From Talaromyces rugulosus (Eukaryota; Ascomycota; Eurotiomycetes; Eurotiales; Trichocomaceae): a stretch of DNA of 64,000 bases. The stretch lies in contig NC_049561.1 in NCBI RefSeq assembly GCF_013368755.1, positions 3,844,001 through 3,908,000 of the forward strand, read 5' to 3'. This document shows positions 36,351 to 47,584 of the stretch, piece after piece. Positions within the stretch are counted from its first letter, which is position 1. Each line of letters begins with the position of its first letter. The notes under the pieces were generated by a model, which worked only from the letters and a program-made list of their open reading frames with translations, made no database searches and had not been told where the DNA came from. A program made the position numbers and the translations under genes.

Positions 36351-37461
36351 CTATACCGGGACTTCATAACCAGACCAATCCAGAGCCCTCAGGCCCTCTT
36401 CAGCAGGAACCAGCTGACCTTTGAGTTCGTCTGACAAAAGGTCTTTACCCTGGATAATCTCCAGGCCTTGGGCAGTGTAGGGGTTTATCTGAGCCGCCTT
36501 GAGGTAGGCGAAAAATCGCCACTGGCTGGCTTGTTCTTCACCCATGTTGCCCCAAAGCTCGACGTATTGCTCGATAGAAATCTGGATGACCTTGATTGAA
36601 TATGGTTCGGGGCTAATGCTGCTAGCACGACCCCAGGCGGCCAAGAAGGAGCCAAGGGTCAGGTCTTCAACATTGCAGTAGACGTAAGTGCCAGGTGCAG
36701 GGGCCTTTTCAACAATTCACCTTACAAAGACGCCGCTGTTGGCACGATGATCACTAATTGTTGGGTACGAGGTATCAGGAGGAGCAGGGTAAAACTGTAT
36801 CCGTTTTTTGGCGGATGGCTGTCATAAGTCAAAAAGCGTTAGATCACACATCTTTTTTTTTCATTTTCATTTTCATTTTTAGATCAAATGTTTTTCCGAC
36901 CGAGCGAGGGCGGCCACTTACCAAGTAAATTGGCTTGAAGATTTGATAGAGATTTAAATTGGCAGCGAAGATAGTGTAGATTGCGAAAGTCGTCTTTTCG
37001 CAAAGCTGGGGTAGGGTTTCCTTGATGTACACATCCACATTGGCCTTTCCTTGAAAGTGAGGCACAATGGACTTGCCCTGGGTGATAGCGGCGGTATTGG
37101 GCAAGGTGCTCCAGATGTATCGCTCGAGGGTTGGGATTGTTGCTGCAGCTCGTGCCAGGTTTGATCCTTGCTGGGTTTCACGAGCAATGGACTCTTCAGG
37201 CCCCACGTCGTAAAAAAAGTCGTAGTAGTTGGTAAAGGCAAAGATGACAGTGGCACCCTGGAAGGCCTTCTCGAGACTGGGTTGGTCGTCACTATTAGCC
37301 TCGACCACCTCCACGCCCTTTGCAACTAGGGCTTTGGCCTTTTCACTCTGAGCGTTGCGAGTGAGGCCACGAACGCCCCATCCCTCAAGTTTAAGGAAGG
37401 TGTCGATGACAGAGCCGCCCTGGCCACCAGTGGCTCCCAAAACAACGATTAATTTGCTCAT
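36351..37461 (-). pseudogene. NmrA-like NAD(P)-binding protein with in-frame TGA
   Basis: An atypical SDR of the NmrA/HSCARG type, which bind NADP and act as redox sensors or reductases. Exon 1 is 37461-36922 and exon 2 36818-36351; together they form one continuous 336-codon frame. The Rossmann motif is VLGATGGQGG (residues 8-17). Family features include VEANSDDQPSLEKAFQGA, FAFTNYYDFF and the C-terminal WGRASS...YVELWGNMGEE. Codon 214 is TGA (36719-36717), in VFVR-stop-IVEKAPAPG, where no intron can remove it without breaking frame (the candidate GT-AG is too short). It lies in the cluster between the monooxygenase and the next oxidoreductase. It may be a recent pseudogene, a truncated protein, or a base-call error. 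Confidence 0.75.
36852..36883. repeat. Short CATTTT tandem repeat in an intron
   Basis: About four copies of a CATTTT-type hexamer within the intron of the NmrA-like gene, after a run of T. Simple microsatellite with no inferred function. Confidence 0.7.
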
Positions 37462-38263
37462 GTTGTCACTAGATTATGTAGTGAAAGAACATTGAAGTTA
37501 TGGTGTTCAGCGTGATCGAACTCAGGAACATTTGAAAGTAGATATCGTCCATCAATCATTCCTTTAGTTTATGTTTTTATATATAAGTAAAAGTTCCAAT
37601 GACCGATTCGACCAAAATTCACAATCCCCGTGATTTAGATGAGGCCGGGAGGAGAAATTCACCGCACTGGACCCTGCTCATGTGCCTTTGAATGAGTGTC
37701 TTTAGTACATTAGTAACTGCCGACTACCGATCGTCAAATATGTTTATGTCATGATTTTTCGGTACATGGCGGGGTAATAACCTCGGTTTCCTGCCTTCAG
37801 CACTGCATGGGACTGTCAATTGCGTATAGTAACATTTGAATATATGGAGCAGCTATGAAGGGCCGGTACTGTCACTATGAGGCTGCATATTTGAGTCAAA
37901 TCATTTCATCATATCCATATTAGCCCTGGTTCTCTTTGATTTCTTATTCTTTATTCCACAGATAGAACGTTTGCATGTTCCTTTACCACACCTTTCGAGC
38001 CCTGACAATTATGAGCACCTAAGCACGACTTCGCGGAGACCCTCTTTAACGCTTAATAAACACCAAGGAGAAGTCTCGATTGTGGATCCTAGATATAACT
38101 TGGAGGTAGTAGTTTTCATAATTCATAGCTAGTATTCTGGCCTATACCTTGAGCTCTTTTACGCGTAGATACAGTATAACTTCGTCCCTTAGCCCTACTT
38201 ACAACCTAGTGTTAGGATATCTCACGTATGCTATGCTTAACCCTAACCATAAGCTCCTCCACC
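37462..38263. other. Intergenic region
   Basis: About 800 bases holding the NmrA-like promoter and the 3' flank of the next gene. No coding signal or repeat recognised. Confidence 0.45.
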
Positions 38264-39732
38264 TTACCACTTCACCGTCTCCTTTCCTTCTGCTGATTTG
38301 ACCTCGATTGTCACACCCCCTTCCTTGAGAGCCGCCACGTATGAATCGCCGAGGGTGGCAGGCGTCAACACACCGCCACCGAGTTGGTGTGCTTGGGTAT
38401 CGTTACGGCGAACAATAATTTTGGCTGCCTCGGCTAGTGTGACTCCAGTGAAGAAGTAGGGGTCACTGTCAAAACGCAACCTGGCCACAGATTTGCGTTT
38501 TTTGGCAGGCTTTTGTGTAGGGCCGTCATCCACATTTGCAACCGTGCGGTATTCGAGCCAGTTCTTTTGGATTTTGTCTGCCGCAACGCCGTTTCCAGGC
38601 TTGTACCAAATCTTAGACAGGAGCCATCTGACTGGGCGGAGCGAAAACAGGGCTGTCAGAGACCACAAGGTAAAATGCCAGAAAATGGCGGCAATTGGTC
38701 CCCACAAGCGCACCCAGGCATGCCAGTCAAAGCTATCACCGTACCGCTCCGACGTACCGTCGAGGAGTCCCCAAGTGCTATGTACAATGGCGCGGTCGAT
38801 TGGACTCTGTGACTGGTAGCCCAACCAGCCCAAGTTGCGGATATAGAGCAGGCCGAAGAGTTTGATCCACAGGCTGCTCGACTTAATAGGCTCTGTGGGG
38901 GTTGGCTTCTTGGGCGAGAAGGAGTACGGCGCATGGATTGCGTATAACTGGGCGAAGCTATAGCGATTAAATGCATTTATGAAAGACGACAATGTGCCTC
39001 CGCTAACACTTCCCTTAAGACTGTGTATACTGACATCGACGCGCCTAGTCGGTGCATCAAAGATACGGCGATTGTGACTGACGGCAACCTACGTCGAGAT
39101 GTCTGATGGAACGCAATCGAAACCACAGCAGGGAATTATCTGCCGCAAACAAAAAACATTAGGAAAAGAATATGGAAATGATGATAACTCACAATGCTCC
39201 CATTCTTCCGTGCCAAATCGTCGTTCGCTTTAATCATGTCCCCGACGAATGGAGACTCTCCAGTGCTATACCGATGATGGATCAGCAAATTAAATGATGA
39301 TAATAACAAAAAAGATCTTCATATATTCACCTATCCACGTAATGTGTGCCATTTTGAGCACAAAGACGAAAAAGATCACTCCCATACAACTGGAAGGGGC
39401 CTACAGTCGAGATCACGAGCTGGGTTTTCCTCGTCAAAATATTTAGGTCCTCCTCCTTCAGACGGAAAATTTCAATTGCTAGAGAATGAGTGTCAGTATT
39501 GCAAACTATTCAAGCCTGATAGCAAATGCGACGAACCAGGAAGTGGTCGGGTTGGATTCAGGGTCTTCAAATGTTCGTTGAGGCTTTCCAGCTTTTTACG
39601 GTCTCGTCCAGCAATAGCCCAATTTAGATCCAGGGGCAAGTTTTTGTTAATGTACTCGGCAGTGATCTTTCCCGTGTATCCAGTAGCTCCCCAAAGGAGC
39701 ACTTCATGAGTGCGATCTGCTTTGGTCACCAT
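38264..39732 (-). CDS. Saccharopine-dehydrogenase-like oxidoreductase
   Basis: NAD(P)-binding protein of the SCCPDH/trans-enoyl-reductase-like family. Exons 39732-39537, 39478-39331, 39265-39193, 39139-39093 and 39044-38264 give 414 residues in one frame. The N-terminus has the Rossmann motif WGATGYTGK (residues 14-22). Family blocks follow: STVGPFQLYGSDLFRLCAQNGTHYVDSTGE, PCCGFDCVPSDIST and KGSVSGGTLSSF. Hydrophobic segments around WHFTLWSLTALFSL suggest membrane association. Without the last 48-bp intron, a TAG would interrupt the frame after SDIST; I prefer the intron because donor, acceptor and frame all fit. In the cluster it could reduce or oxidise a pathway intermediate; the substrate is unknown. 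Confidence 0.87.
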
Positions 39733-40410
39733 TATTGCAATGAAGATTTACGGTATGATCTATAAAACCACCTTTCTTTTGTGCTGCTCTGTAGGAGACT
39801 TCGCAAAACAAACCACCTAGCAGTAATGAAAGTACCTTTAAGTAATTTACGCCTACGTAATGCCAACGAGGGGAAAAGAAAAAGAAAAAGAAAAAGGAAG
39901 ATAACAAAAATTAATAAATTACTAGTATTACAGTAAAACGTAATAAATTAACGTTGCGACTGTGTTGGGGGCCTGAAAGCCGAACGTTCACCTTATGCAT
40001 AATTCGGTCTGTATCACATTTCATACTGCCGACTGCCGACGTATGCTCCTATACTGATAATAATTCTGTTACAATGCGCACGACATAAGAGCTCCATGAT
40101 TTGGTAGTTGTCGTCCCATATTTATTACCAATGATATGCGCCAGACACTAGCAGCTGGCCGCATACATGTACTTCTTTCCATGACATTATTCCGACCAAG
40201 CAACTGTTACTCGGTAATTTGCCCGACTGCCGAGGCCAACCATAGGATGATTTCCTGCTATTCGTCTCCGTATTCCCGTATGTATGTGAAAGGTGGTTGT
40301 GGTATTAATATCCTCTGCGATTTTTAATCCCCCAGTCCTAAATCGTCCCGCAACTTTCAGTGTTCACAGCTATACCCTGCAGCATCATCGACCAAAGAAA
40401 CACAGACAAA
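39733..40410. promoter_or_regulatory. Divergent promoter region
   Basis: About 680 bases between the oxidoreductase (minus) and the lipocalin-like gene (plus). A purine run (GGAAAAGAAAAAGAAAAAG) lies at about 39871-39900. No gene seen. Confidence 0.5.
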
Positions 40411-40944
40411 ATGGAGAGCTCTATTCTAACTGGTGCTTGGGCGCTCAAGTCATTCGATCTCTTCCTTGCCTCAGCTCCTAACGATGACCCCATCTATCAG
40501 CCACTAGGCGAGAATCCCGTCGGGCGCATTTTGTTTACTGAGAATTACATGGCTTGCACACTCACCTCTCGCATTGCCTCAGAGCCGATTGAGTCCGCCA
40601 CATGGCAACAGGCGAACGACAATGAGGTCCTGAATGCGGCGCGCATATTGACGACGTACTCCGGCCCATTTAAGCTGTATACCAAAGGCAAGGAAGATTT
40701 TCTGGAGACCCAAGTCGAAATTGCGTTGGACCCGAACTGGATCGGAAAGCCACAAGTGAGACGATGGGAGGTCATCAGTAACAACAAGTTGATCTTGAAA
40801 CCGGTGCAGGAGTTTTCGCTTCCGGTGAGTCGGAGTTTAAAAACATTGAGTAATTCATTGACTCTGTACTAGGACGGGACCAAAACAGTCGGTGTGTTGG
40901 TATGGGAAAAGGTTGATACTAAGAAGATTTCTTCAAATCTGTAG
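40411..40944 (+). CDS. Lipocalin-like domain protein
   Basis: A small beta-barrel protein, 161 residues, exons 40411-40824 and 40873-40944. It begins MESSILTGAWALKSFDLF and shows the lipocalin-like pattern GENPVGRILFTENYMACTLTS, with alternating strands through QVRRWEVISNNKLILKP and a closing strand TVGVLVWEKV supplied by the second exon. Proteins of this domain (PF13924-like, as remembered) often occur in fungal polyketide clusters and are thought to bind or isomerise small hydrophobic intermediates. No signal peptide, so probably cytosolic. The intron is supported because it completes the last strand in frame. Confidence 0.82.
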
Positions 40945-41344
40945 TTATGGCAATCTGATGTAACGGAGGACGATAGCAGGAATGGTATTATTTGCTGAAT
41001 GAATTGTATTTGTCAAACAATAGCCAACCACGTGTTTTGCATGAAATGAAATATGTAAAGAATAGTCAAGTACGGGAATAAAAGGAAAGAGTGATCAAAA
41101 ACCACAGCGCTAGAGATAACGAACAAATCAAACGATCAACATCCAAAAACTCCAGTTTCCAGAAAGCTGCTGAGATGTCCAGAAACAACGCCTTTTCCGC
41201 TAATTACTAACATTATATACAGTAAAATAGTAGGTATAGAACACCTTGAGTTGGCGTCAAGATACTAAATACAACAATGGTGAAATTATCTCCATTTGAT
41301 CATTATATTATATGGTAGTGAAGAGGAATAAAACCCAACCACGA
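40945..41344. other. Intergenic region between convergent genes
   Basis: 400 AT-rich bases with the 3' ends of the lipocalin-like and metallo-hydrolase genes. Nothing else seen. Confidence 0.5.
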
Positions 41345-42268
41345 TTAGGGTCGAGCCTCGCGGAATACCACAGATTCTGCGAGCAGCCTTGGAGTGTCTG
41401 GGTCATGACTAGGAAGAATCACAACATCAGTTTGACGAGCATACTCTTTGATCAACTTCAAACTCTGCAGTGCACGCAGGGGGTCATCATTGATGCCATC
41501 TGGCTCCTCTTTACTTAACGGGGTAATCCCGTAGGTTGCATCTCCAGGCAAAAAGTAAGTGGCAGGTTTATGCTCTGCAGTTTGCCCTTTGATAATGATG
41601 GAGATGTGGCCGGGGACATGTCCAGATGTGTCCACGACTACAATGCCTCCATCGGCGGTCAGCGAATAAGACTGTTTCCACGGACCAATGGCTTTATCCT
41701 CGAAGTTGATGATTCGAGGTGAAAAGTCTTTCGGCCAGTGATTGGGTGACGCACCCTGAAAACTAGCAAGCAGTGGATTCTCACCAAAGGCTTTCCAATG
41801 CTCTTGGCTGACGTATATGGGGACATCTGGGGCCTCGGAAACGAGATCTTCAAGGCCACCAGCGTGATCATCGTGGAGATGGCTTAGGACAATAGCTTTA
41901 AAGTCAGATGGTTTTATTCCTTGTTTTGCGAGAAGCTTGACGATAGAGTCCTCCTCGCTGATGGTGAATTCGGCCAAGAAATTACTGAGGAACGAAGCCC
42001 ATGGTGCATGCCCCGCGTCATTGCAACAGGGCGACTGGCCCGTGTCAAATAAGAAGATTCCTTCTGGGTGGTGAATAATGAAAACCCCGACAGGCAATGA
42101 TTGAGTCCAACCCCGATCACTCAATGAACGCAAGCGACGCAATATGGCCCATTTGTCGGCGGGTTGAGATAACATGCTTGGTCGGATTCGCACTGATCCA
42201 GTTGAAAGAAATGTGAGGCGAACCAGTCCCTCCTTGGGAACTGATATCGCTTTGTCAGAAGAGGCCAT
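41345..42268 (-). CDS. Metallo-beta-lactamase-fold hydrolase, lactonase type
   Basis: A dinuclear zinc hydrolase of the lactonase/glyoxalase-II-like group, 307 residues, intronless. The metal motif is HLHDDH (residues 130-135), followed by the H in DTSGHVPGHIS and the Asp in LPGDATYG; the C-terminal His is in LPSHDPDTP. The early strand IFLFDTGQSP and the VGVFIIHHPEG block match N-acyl-homoserine-lactonase-like enzymes. The start at 42268 (MASSDKAISV) was preferred; the frame is open to 42379 but the extension is not family-like. In the cluster it could open a lactone or serve as an alternative thioesterase for the PKS, as MBL-type thioesterases do for some NR-PKSs lacking a TE; neither is shown. 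Confidence 0.9.
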   Translation of the reverse strand: MASSDKAISVPKEGLVRLTFLSTGSVRIRPSMLSQPADKWAILRRLRSLSDRGWTQSLPVGVFIIHHPEGIFLFDTGQSPCCNDAGHAPWASFLSNFLAEFTISEEDSIVKLLAKQGIKPSDFKAIVLSHLHDDHAGGLEDLVSEAPDVPIYVSQEHWKAFGENPLLASFQGASPNHWPKDFSPRIINFEDKAIGPWKQSYSLTADGGIVVVDTSGHVPGHISIIIKGQTAEHKPATYFLPGDATYGITPLSKEEPDGINDDPLRALQSLKLIKEYARQTDVVILPSHDPDTPRLLAESVVFREARP

Positions 42269-42673
42269 GCTAGTAGGCGGATTAGGGTTAAATAAATAAA
42301 TAAAATGGTTTTCCAGCGAGATTTGTTCTGTAAATGCATAGGAAAAGTCACTCCTTTTAACATTATTTCGCGACCACAATCGGGAAGACTAATCGCCCGG
42401 AAAGGATTTCTTTCGGATTTCGGATTTTCTCTCAGCCAATAATAATATGAACCCACTCTAACTCTACTGTATGCACACATCCCGAATGAAATTAGTCTTA
42501 TACTACCCCAGGTTGACTCCTACTACTCCACATGACCGAGATTTGCGATCCTTGACCGAGTTACTTAGACACAACCTCGGAATTTGGCGTATCTCTGGCG
42601 TGCTGCCTCGACTGTGACTGCAGCTTTGGCTAGGCGACGTACCTTTACGACAAACACAACCCAAATCGAAGGA
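42269..42673. promoter_or_regulatory. Divergent promoter, metallo-hydrolase / Zn2Cys6 regulator
   Basis: About 400 bases between head-to-head genes. The regulator frame is open upstream to about 42584, but the start at 42674 precedes the zinc cluster by a normal distance. No binding site is assigned. Confidence 0.45.
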
Positions 42674-44631
42674 ATGACAGAGCCGCTGCGGGAACGTGCA
42701 AGGAGGGTCTGTATTGTGTGTCACCAACGAAAGGTTCGCTGTGACCTCCAGGACAGTCACGACGGGGTCTGCAAGAACTGCAGTCGCTCCGGTCAGCAAT
42801 GCATGTATGTTTAGACTTCCAACCCCTATATCGCGGTCCAAAGCTGATAAGCGGGGAGACCCCGGCATGGAGCGCGCATACTTCGCAAATATCAGTTTCG
42901 GAGGGATGGGCAACGAAATCTACCAACGCCAGCCTTGGTTGATGACAGAAATAGCGTTCCCATATCACCACAACTATCGGCTATACCGTCCGCACAGAGA
43001 GAACTTACTCCAGCCGATTCCGGACCACGAAGCGATGAAGAGGCTGGCTATTATGGAGATTATTCCATGCTTCTGCCGCAAGAGCCGTCCTCGACGACGC
43101 CTTTAGCTGATCACCTTCAGAATCGCATTATGCCTGCGACAGAAGCTATTCTCAAGGTGACTGAGGCGGATGTTTTACCAAAGCCGGCATTGCGCGAAGC
43201 GTTGATTGACTCCTTTTTCGACCATCTCTATTATCGATTTCCCTTGGTTGAGCGCCAGGAGCTCTCGGGACCGGACGCTTCTGTACTGTTGATACAGGCT
43301 GTCTGTATGTCCGGCAGTCAAATGCGACACTGGGATTCCAGCGGGATCTCGCTGACGCAGTCGCTCTATGAAAAGGTCAAGACCCTCATCCACCTCCGCC
43401 ACGAGCCGGACAGCATGAAGGTTCTGAAGGCAATGTGTCTCCTGTCTACATGGAGTCCGAATCCGTCCGAATCGCTCTCCCTGGATAGTCCATGGCACTG
43501 GACCGGCCAAGCCATCCGACTCGCCATTCAAATGGGGATGCATAGGAAGTCATCTTATTCAAAAAAGCCCGATGTCGCCTGTCGTCGACGGATCTGGTGG
43601 CTTTTATTTGTAGGTTCTGATTGATATTCTATCAGAAAGTGTATACATCTAACGATAAGAAAAAAAAATAGGTTGGCGATAAACTTCAATGCGCTTGTTT
43701 TTGTCGACCAGCAAACATTAAATCAACAGATTGCGACATTCCTCCCATTTCTCTAGATGATTTTGGAGTGCATGACACCCACTCGAGAGTATTTATCCAC
43801 ATTACCCAGTTATGTATCATATTGGGTAAAATTGCGGACTATAGCACAGAGAAACTAACGCCAAAGCAAGATGGCATGGCAAAACTGACTCAGTCACTTT
43901 GTGCCTGGCTACGTGAGCTTCCAGAAGACCTCCGTTTGTTTGACAGCTCAGGAATACGCAATCCATACAGGCTGCATGTATTAGAGGTCCATATAATCTA
44001 TTTCTCAGCACTGATCTTGTTACAAGCGTCAGAAGCCCGCTCGGGTAAAGAATGGTCGACGGCAGGATTGTCCATAATTGCATCATCATGCATCGCCCGC
44101 TTGTACGAGCAAATATACTATCACGGGCACGTTCATTTTCTGTTGCCAATAGACGCGTTTTATTGCATGGTATCGGCAGTGCCTCAGATTTACCATCGGC
44201 CGTCGCACGGCCCGGGGACTGACATCCGGCACGAAGAATTGGATATAATTCGTTCTGTCATTAAGCAGCTCCAGACAAGATTTGGTGGCGCGACGACAGT
44301 GTCTAGGAATATAAGCAAGCTGACTAGAGAAGTGGAATGTCTAGAAGCCTCCAGCGTTCCACCAGGCAGCATCTCGGTGCAAACAACAGGAGTCTCCTCG
44401 GCTTGGAAACCAAGCATCATGAATCAATACGCTCTCGAACTGTTTCCGTTCCCATTGAGTCTGTGTCCCAACATGGCCCTCCTGAGTCAATTAAATATGT
44501 CGGAACTGCCCCCAGACGAGAGATCCCAATTAGACATGGACTATCTGGCTGAATGGACTTTCGACGAGCCACAATATCTTTTGGACATCTTCAGTCTGAT
44601 GTCAGAAGAATCGATAACTCGCAGCCAGTAG
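42674..44631 (+). CDS. Zn2Cys6 transcription factor, likely cluster regulator
   Basis: Nuclear regulator of 602 residues. Exons 42674-42808, 42896-43609 and 43672-44631 join in frame. The zinc cluster is C13-x2-C16-x6-C23-x9-C33-x2-C36-x6-C43 (CIVCHQRKVRC...CKNCSRSGQQC). The middle homology domain begins near residue 115 (LIDSFFDHLYYRFPLVERQEL) and includes RRRIWWLLF-VGDKLQCACFCRPANIKSTDCDIPPISLDDF across intron 2, a very typical sequence. The first intron uses a GTTTAG donor so that frame is kept; a GTATGT donor three bases earlier would break it. Its position beside the pathway enzymes makes it the best candidate for cluster activator. Confidence 0.9.
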
Positions 44632-45505
44632 ATTGAACTTATCTCAATGGCCAAATTATAATAACCGACAACTTCGGCGTAATGCAAGTGGTGTCTGACG
44701 CAGAAGTCCAATCATACCTGGATGAGGCAATGGGAGATGAGCTAGACATCAACGCCATTTCGGAACACTTAAGGACCAAAAATAGCTACCTTGAAATGCT
44801 TTCACCCATTTTCACAGTGACTGAAAATACGTTACAAACGGTATTCATGACTTCGTTTCATATACTCGAGGCATTTAGCTCCCTGGTATTTGTATACCAC
44901 GCCAGTAGCCTCGGTCGTACTCGACTGTTCTGTCGGGACATTGTTGATATACAATACCGTGCTGGAATACAACTAAGCATGGCCGGCTAAACATATTGCA
45001 ACTGCAATGGGGATTCTTGCTGCGTTTACATGTACTAGTGGAGTATTCTTGCATCGTACTCCCGTGTATATATTCAACCCTATGGTGAGTGCTCTCCCAA
45101 GTGCTCTCCCAGCTTTGAATCTATCGAATGATTGCTAACAGGCCTCCGTGCAGTGGTGTCGATGGCTACAAAGTCATGGTGGCCATTAGCCGGGTGATGC
45201 TCGAACTTGAAAGTGGACACTTGCCAACGGTGAACATTAGGAAAAATCAGTTCATGGGGTGTGAATTTTCATTATACAGAATGTAAGAAGTGAAGTTGAA
45301 AACGAGGTCCCTTTTATGATGCAAGATTTCATTTCTCACACCAATTTATTCTGGATTACAAATACATGTAAATGTCAATCGATATTCTCCGAGTTCGTTA
45401 ATTCGAAACATGCTCCAGTCAATATAAACTTCGTCGATGGGTATTTAATAGGCTCTCAATTGGCGCTTGAAAATGTCACAAGTTATCGTGGCTAACTTCG
45501 TTCCA
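44632..45505. other. Intergenic region with an unassigned 102-codon frame
   Basis: About 870 bases. An open frame at 44682-44990 (+; starts MQVVSDAEVQSYLDEAMGDE) begins only 50 bases after the regulator stop. It matches nothing I recognise, and a GT...AG pair farther on (about 45085-45142) could extend it. It is kept as a doubtful frame rather than called a gene. Confidence 0.3.
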
Positions 45506-47079
45506 TCAAGGGTCGCCCAGATAGCTAGGAATTCGTTTGCCAATGCTATCTCGGAACATAATTGGAGGGCTCATTTCGCTCCTTACCCATGTCCTTCCAT
45601 TCCAAAACGCTTCATTTGGCTTCTTACCAGCAGACTGAATAGCCGCGGAGACCTTTTCGACTTCAGACCAAGCACGAAGGATGTTCTCGCCGGCAAACTT
45701 GCGAACTTGATCGTCTGTGGCCCCTCGTTCCATTAAAAGCTCAACTAAGCGCGGGTACTTGGAGACGTCCTATATTCGACAATTTAGTTTCAGAAAGAGG
45801 TCAATCACTAAAAGTGTTATCCGGATAAAGGGGCACGTACCTCAAGTCCTCTAGGAGTTACAGGCGTTCCATCAAAATCAGATCCTACACCAACATGATC
45901 CCATCCGGCTACCTGAGCAATATGCCAAATGTGATCAACAACATCGTGTATGGTGGCGGCATCGGGGTCATCCGGACGTAGAAAGCGATTGATGAAAGTT
46001 ATCATAATCACACCCCCTTTCTCCGCAGTCTCGCGTAGGACATCATCTGGTGCGAATCTGAGCACCTTCGACAGAGCATAAGCACCTGTGTGTGAGAAAA
46101 TCACAGGCGCCTTGCTAAGCCGTAGTGTATCACGCATAGTTTCATGCGACACGTGCGACAAATCAATCATCATACCCAGACGATTCATTTCGTCAACATA
46201 TTCTTCTCCAAATGGAGTAAGACCTTTGTCCTCGCCACCAGCAGTGACTGTGCTAGCCGCGGTTCCGAATACGTTGTCACAGTTGTGGGTCGTTGTGATA
46301 TACCGCGCTCCCAGATCGTAGAACTGTCGGAGCGATGCAAGAGAATTACCAATTTGATGACCACCTTCAATACCAATGAAGCTTCCAATTTTACCATTGG
46401 AAAATGCCTCGCGTGCGCAGGTAGAATTGGTGCAGTATTGAAAAAGATCAGAGTACTCCTCGACAAAACGTTTCGTAATGTCTATTTGCTCGAGAGTGTC
46501 ACGGAGTGTCCACTACGAAAATATTTTTAGTTTCCGCTTGCCAATTTAAGATTTTATTTTAAATAAACAGCAACCAGTAATAGAAGCTATTTGTCAAGGA
46601 GAGCTTACCGTAGGGTCCTCTATAGGAACATCCTTCTTGGTTAAAGAGTCCTTGGGACAATGAATGTATGCAGACCAGAATTGTCCACCAACCATTCCAT
46701 CACGGAGCTTTTTGCGATCCGTGTTGCTCAGAAGACCCGTGTTAAACGTGAACTTGTCGTTATAAATTTGATGTTTTAGCTCCGAGCGAATGAGGTATGG
46801 GAGGTCGTTATGTCCATCGATAAGAGGAGTCGTACTGAGCACATGCTTGGTTCGGGCAGCATAATCCGTAGGATCAATCTGAATGGCAGCTTCTTGAGTG
46901 CTCCTGAAAGGATTGAAAACTGAACTCGCAAGAATTACTCCAAGGGTACCAAGCCCCCAGAGCCATCCTCTTCGAGATGTCGATGTCGGTCCTCTGGCTA
47001 AAACTACTGCTTGATTGGTAACAGAACCCCCAAGGACATCCGAAGCAGCGTTATTCACAGCAGAGTCGATTGTGGCCAT
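45506..47079 (-). CDS. Membrane dipeptidase, renal-dipeptidase type (peptidase M19)
   Basis: A zinc dipeptidase cleaving dipeptides such as Cys-Gly. Exons 47079-46609, 46512-45841 and 45769-45506 give 468 residues. The N-terminus has a signal-anchor helix ([18 protein letters not shown], residues 38-55), so it is a type II membrane protein. Metal ligands: H90-x-D92 in IDGHNDLPY, Glu in [13 protein letters not shown], and His in MIDLSHVSH and IFSHTGAY; the late Asp is in VGVGSDFDG. All are present. M19 dipeptidases belong to some fungal sulfur-metabolite clusters, where they process glutathione conjugates (GliJ). Here they might act on a Cys-Gly adduct, or the gene may be a bystander. Confidence 0.93.
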
Positions 47080-47584
47080 TTTCCTGGATGTAGGCCAATC
47101 TTCAGAGCCGGAGCTACCTGTCCTGATGCTTTACAGTAAAATTTTTATGATTGAAGTAAAAAGTCACAGCAAGTGCTCCATCCCCTCATAGAATCTCTTA
47201 TCTTATCGCAAATGCTCGGTCTATGTCCGCGGCACATGCAGGCCCGTCGGCGAACCGGTGTCTCGGGGTCTTAAGGCGTGATTGTGTCCATCTCGATTCA
47301 CGGCTGTGGATTGCTTCTTTTCTTCAATTGGGTGTAGTAAAGAACGTCGGCAGTCAACGGATAGTATATATGTTGGATATAGTAATCACGGAAGCTGTAG
47401 GGGCTCAGGAAAATATAAGGAGGCAAGATTCGTGTATTTAACCTGTTGGAGTCTGCATAGCGTCGCAACAAAGGGGAAGCTACACCAGACGGTAATTGAA
47501 ACCTACTACTACTACTACCAATGTAGTTCATATAATTATTTACAAATTGGCGTATAGTAACATTGAAGAACGTAGTGTTTATGT
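47080..47584. other. Intergenic region
   Basis: About 500 bases between the dipeptidase start and the 3' end of the next regulator. It includes a short TAC repeat (47504-47520). No gene seen. Confidence 0.5.

Noticed and set aside
39045..39092. In-frame TAG in the saccharopine-dehydrogenase-like gene taken as nonsense
   Set aside because: A 48-bp GT-AG intron with correct phase removes it and leaves a normal family sequence on both sides.
44682..44990. 102-codon frame as a new cluster gene
   Set aside because: No recognisable family, no promoter spacing from the upstream gene, and no conserved motif; kept only as a note in the intergenic entry.
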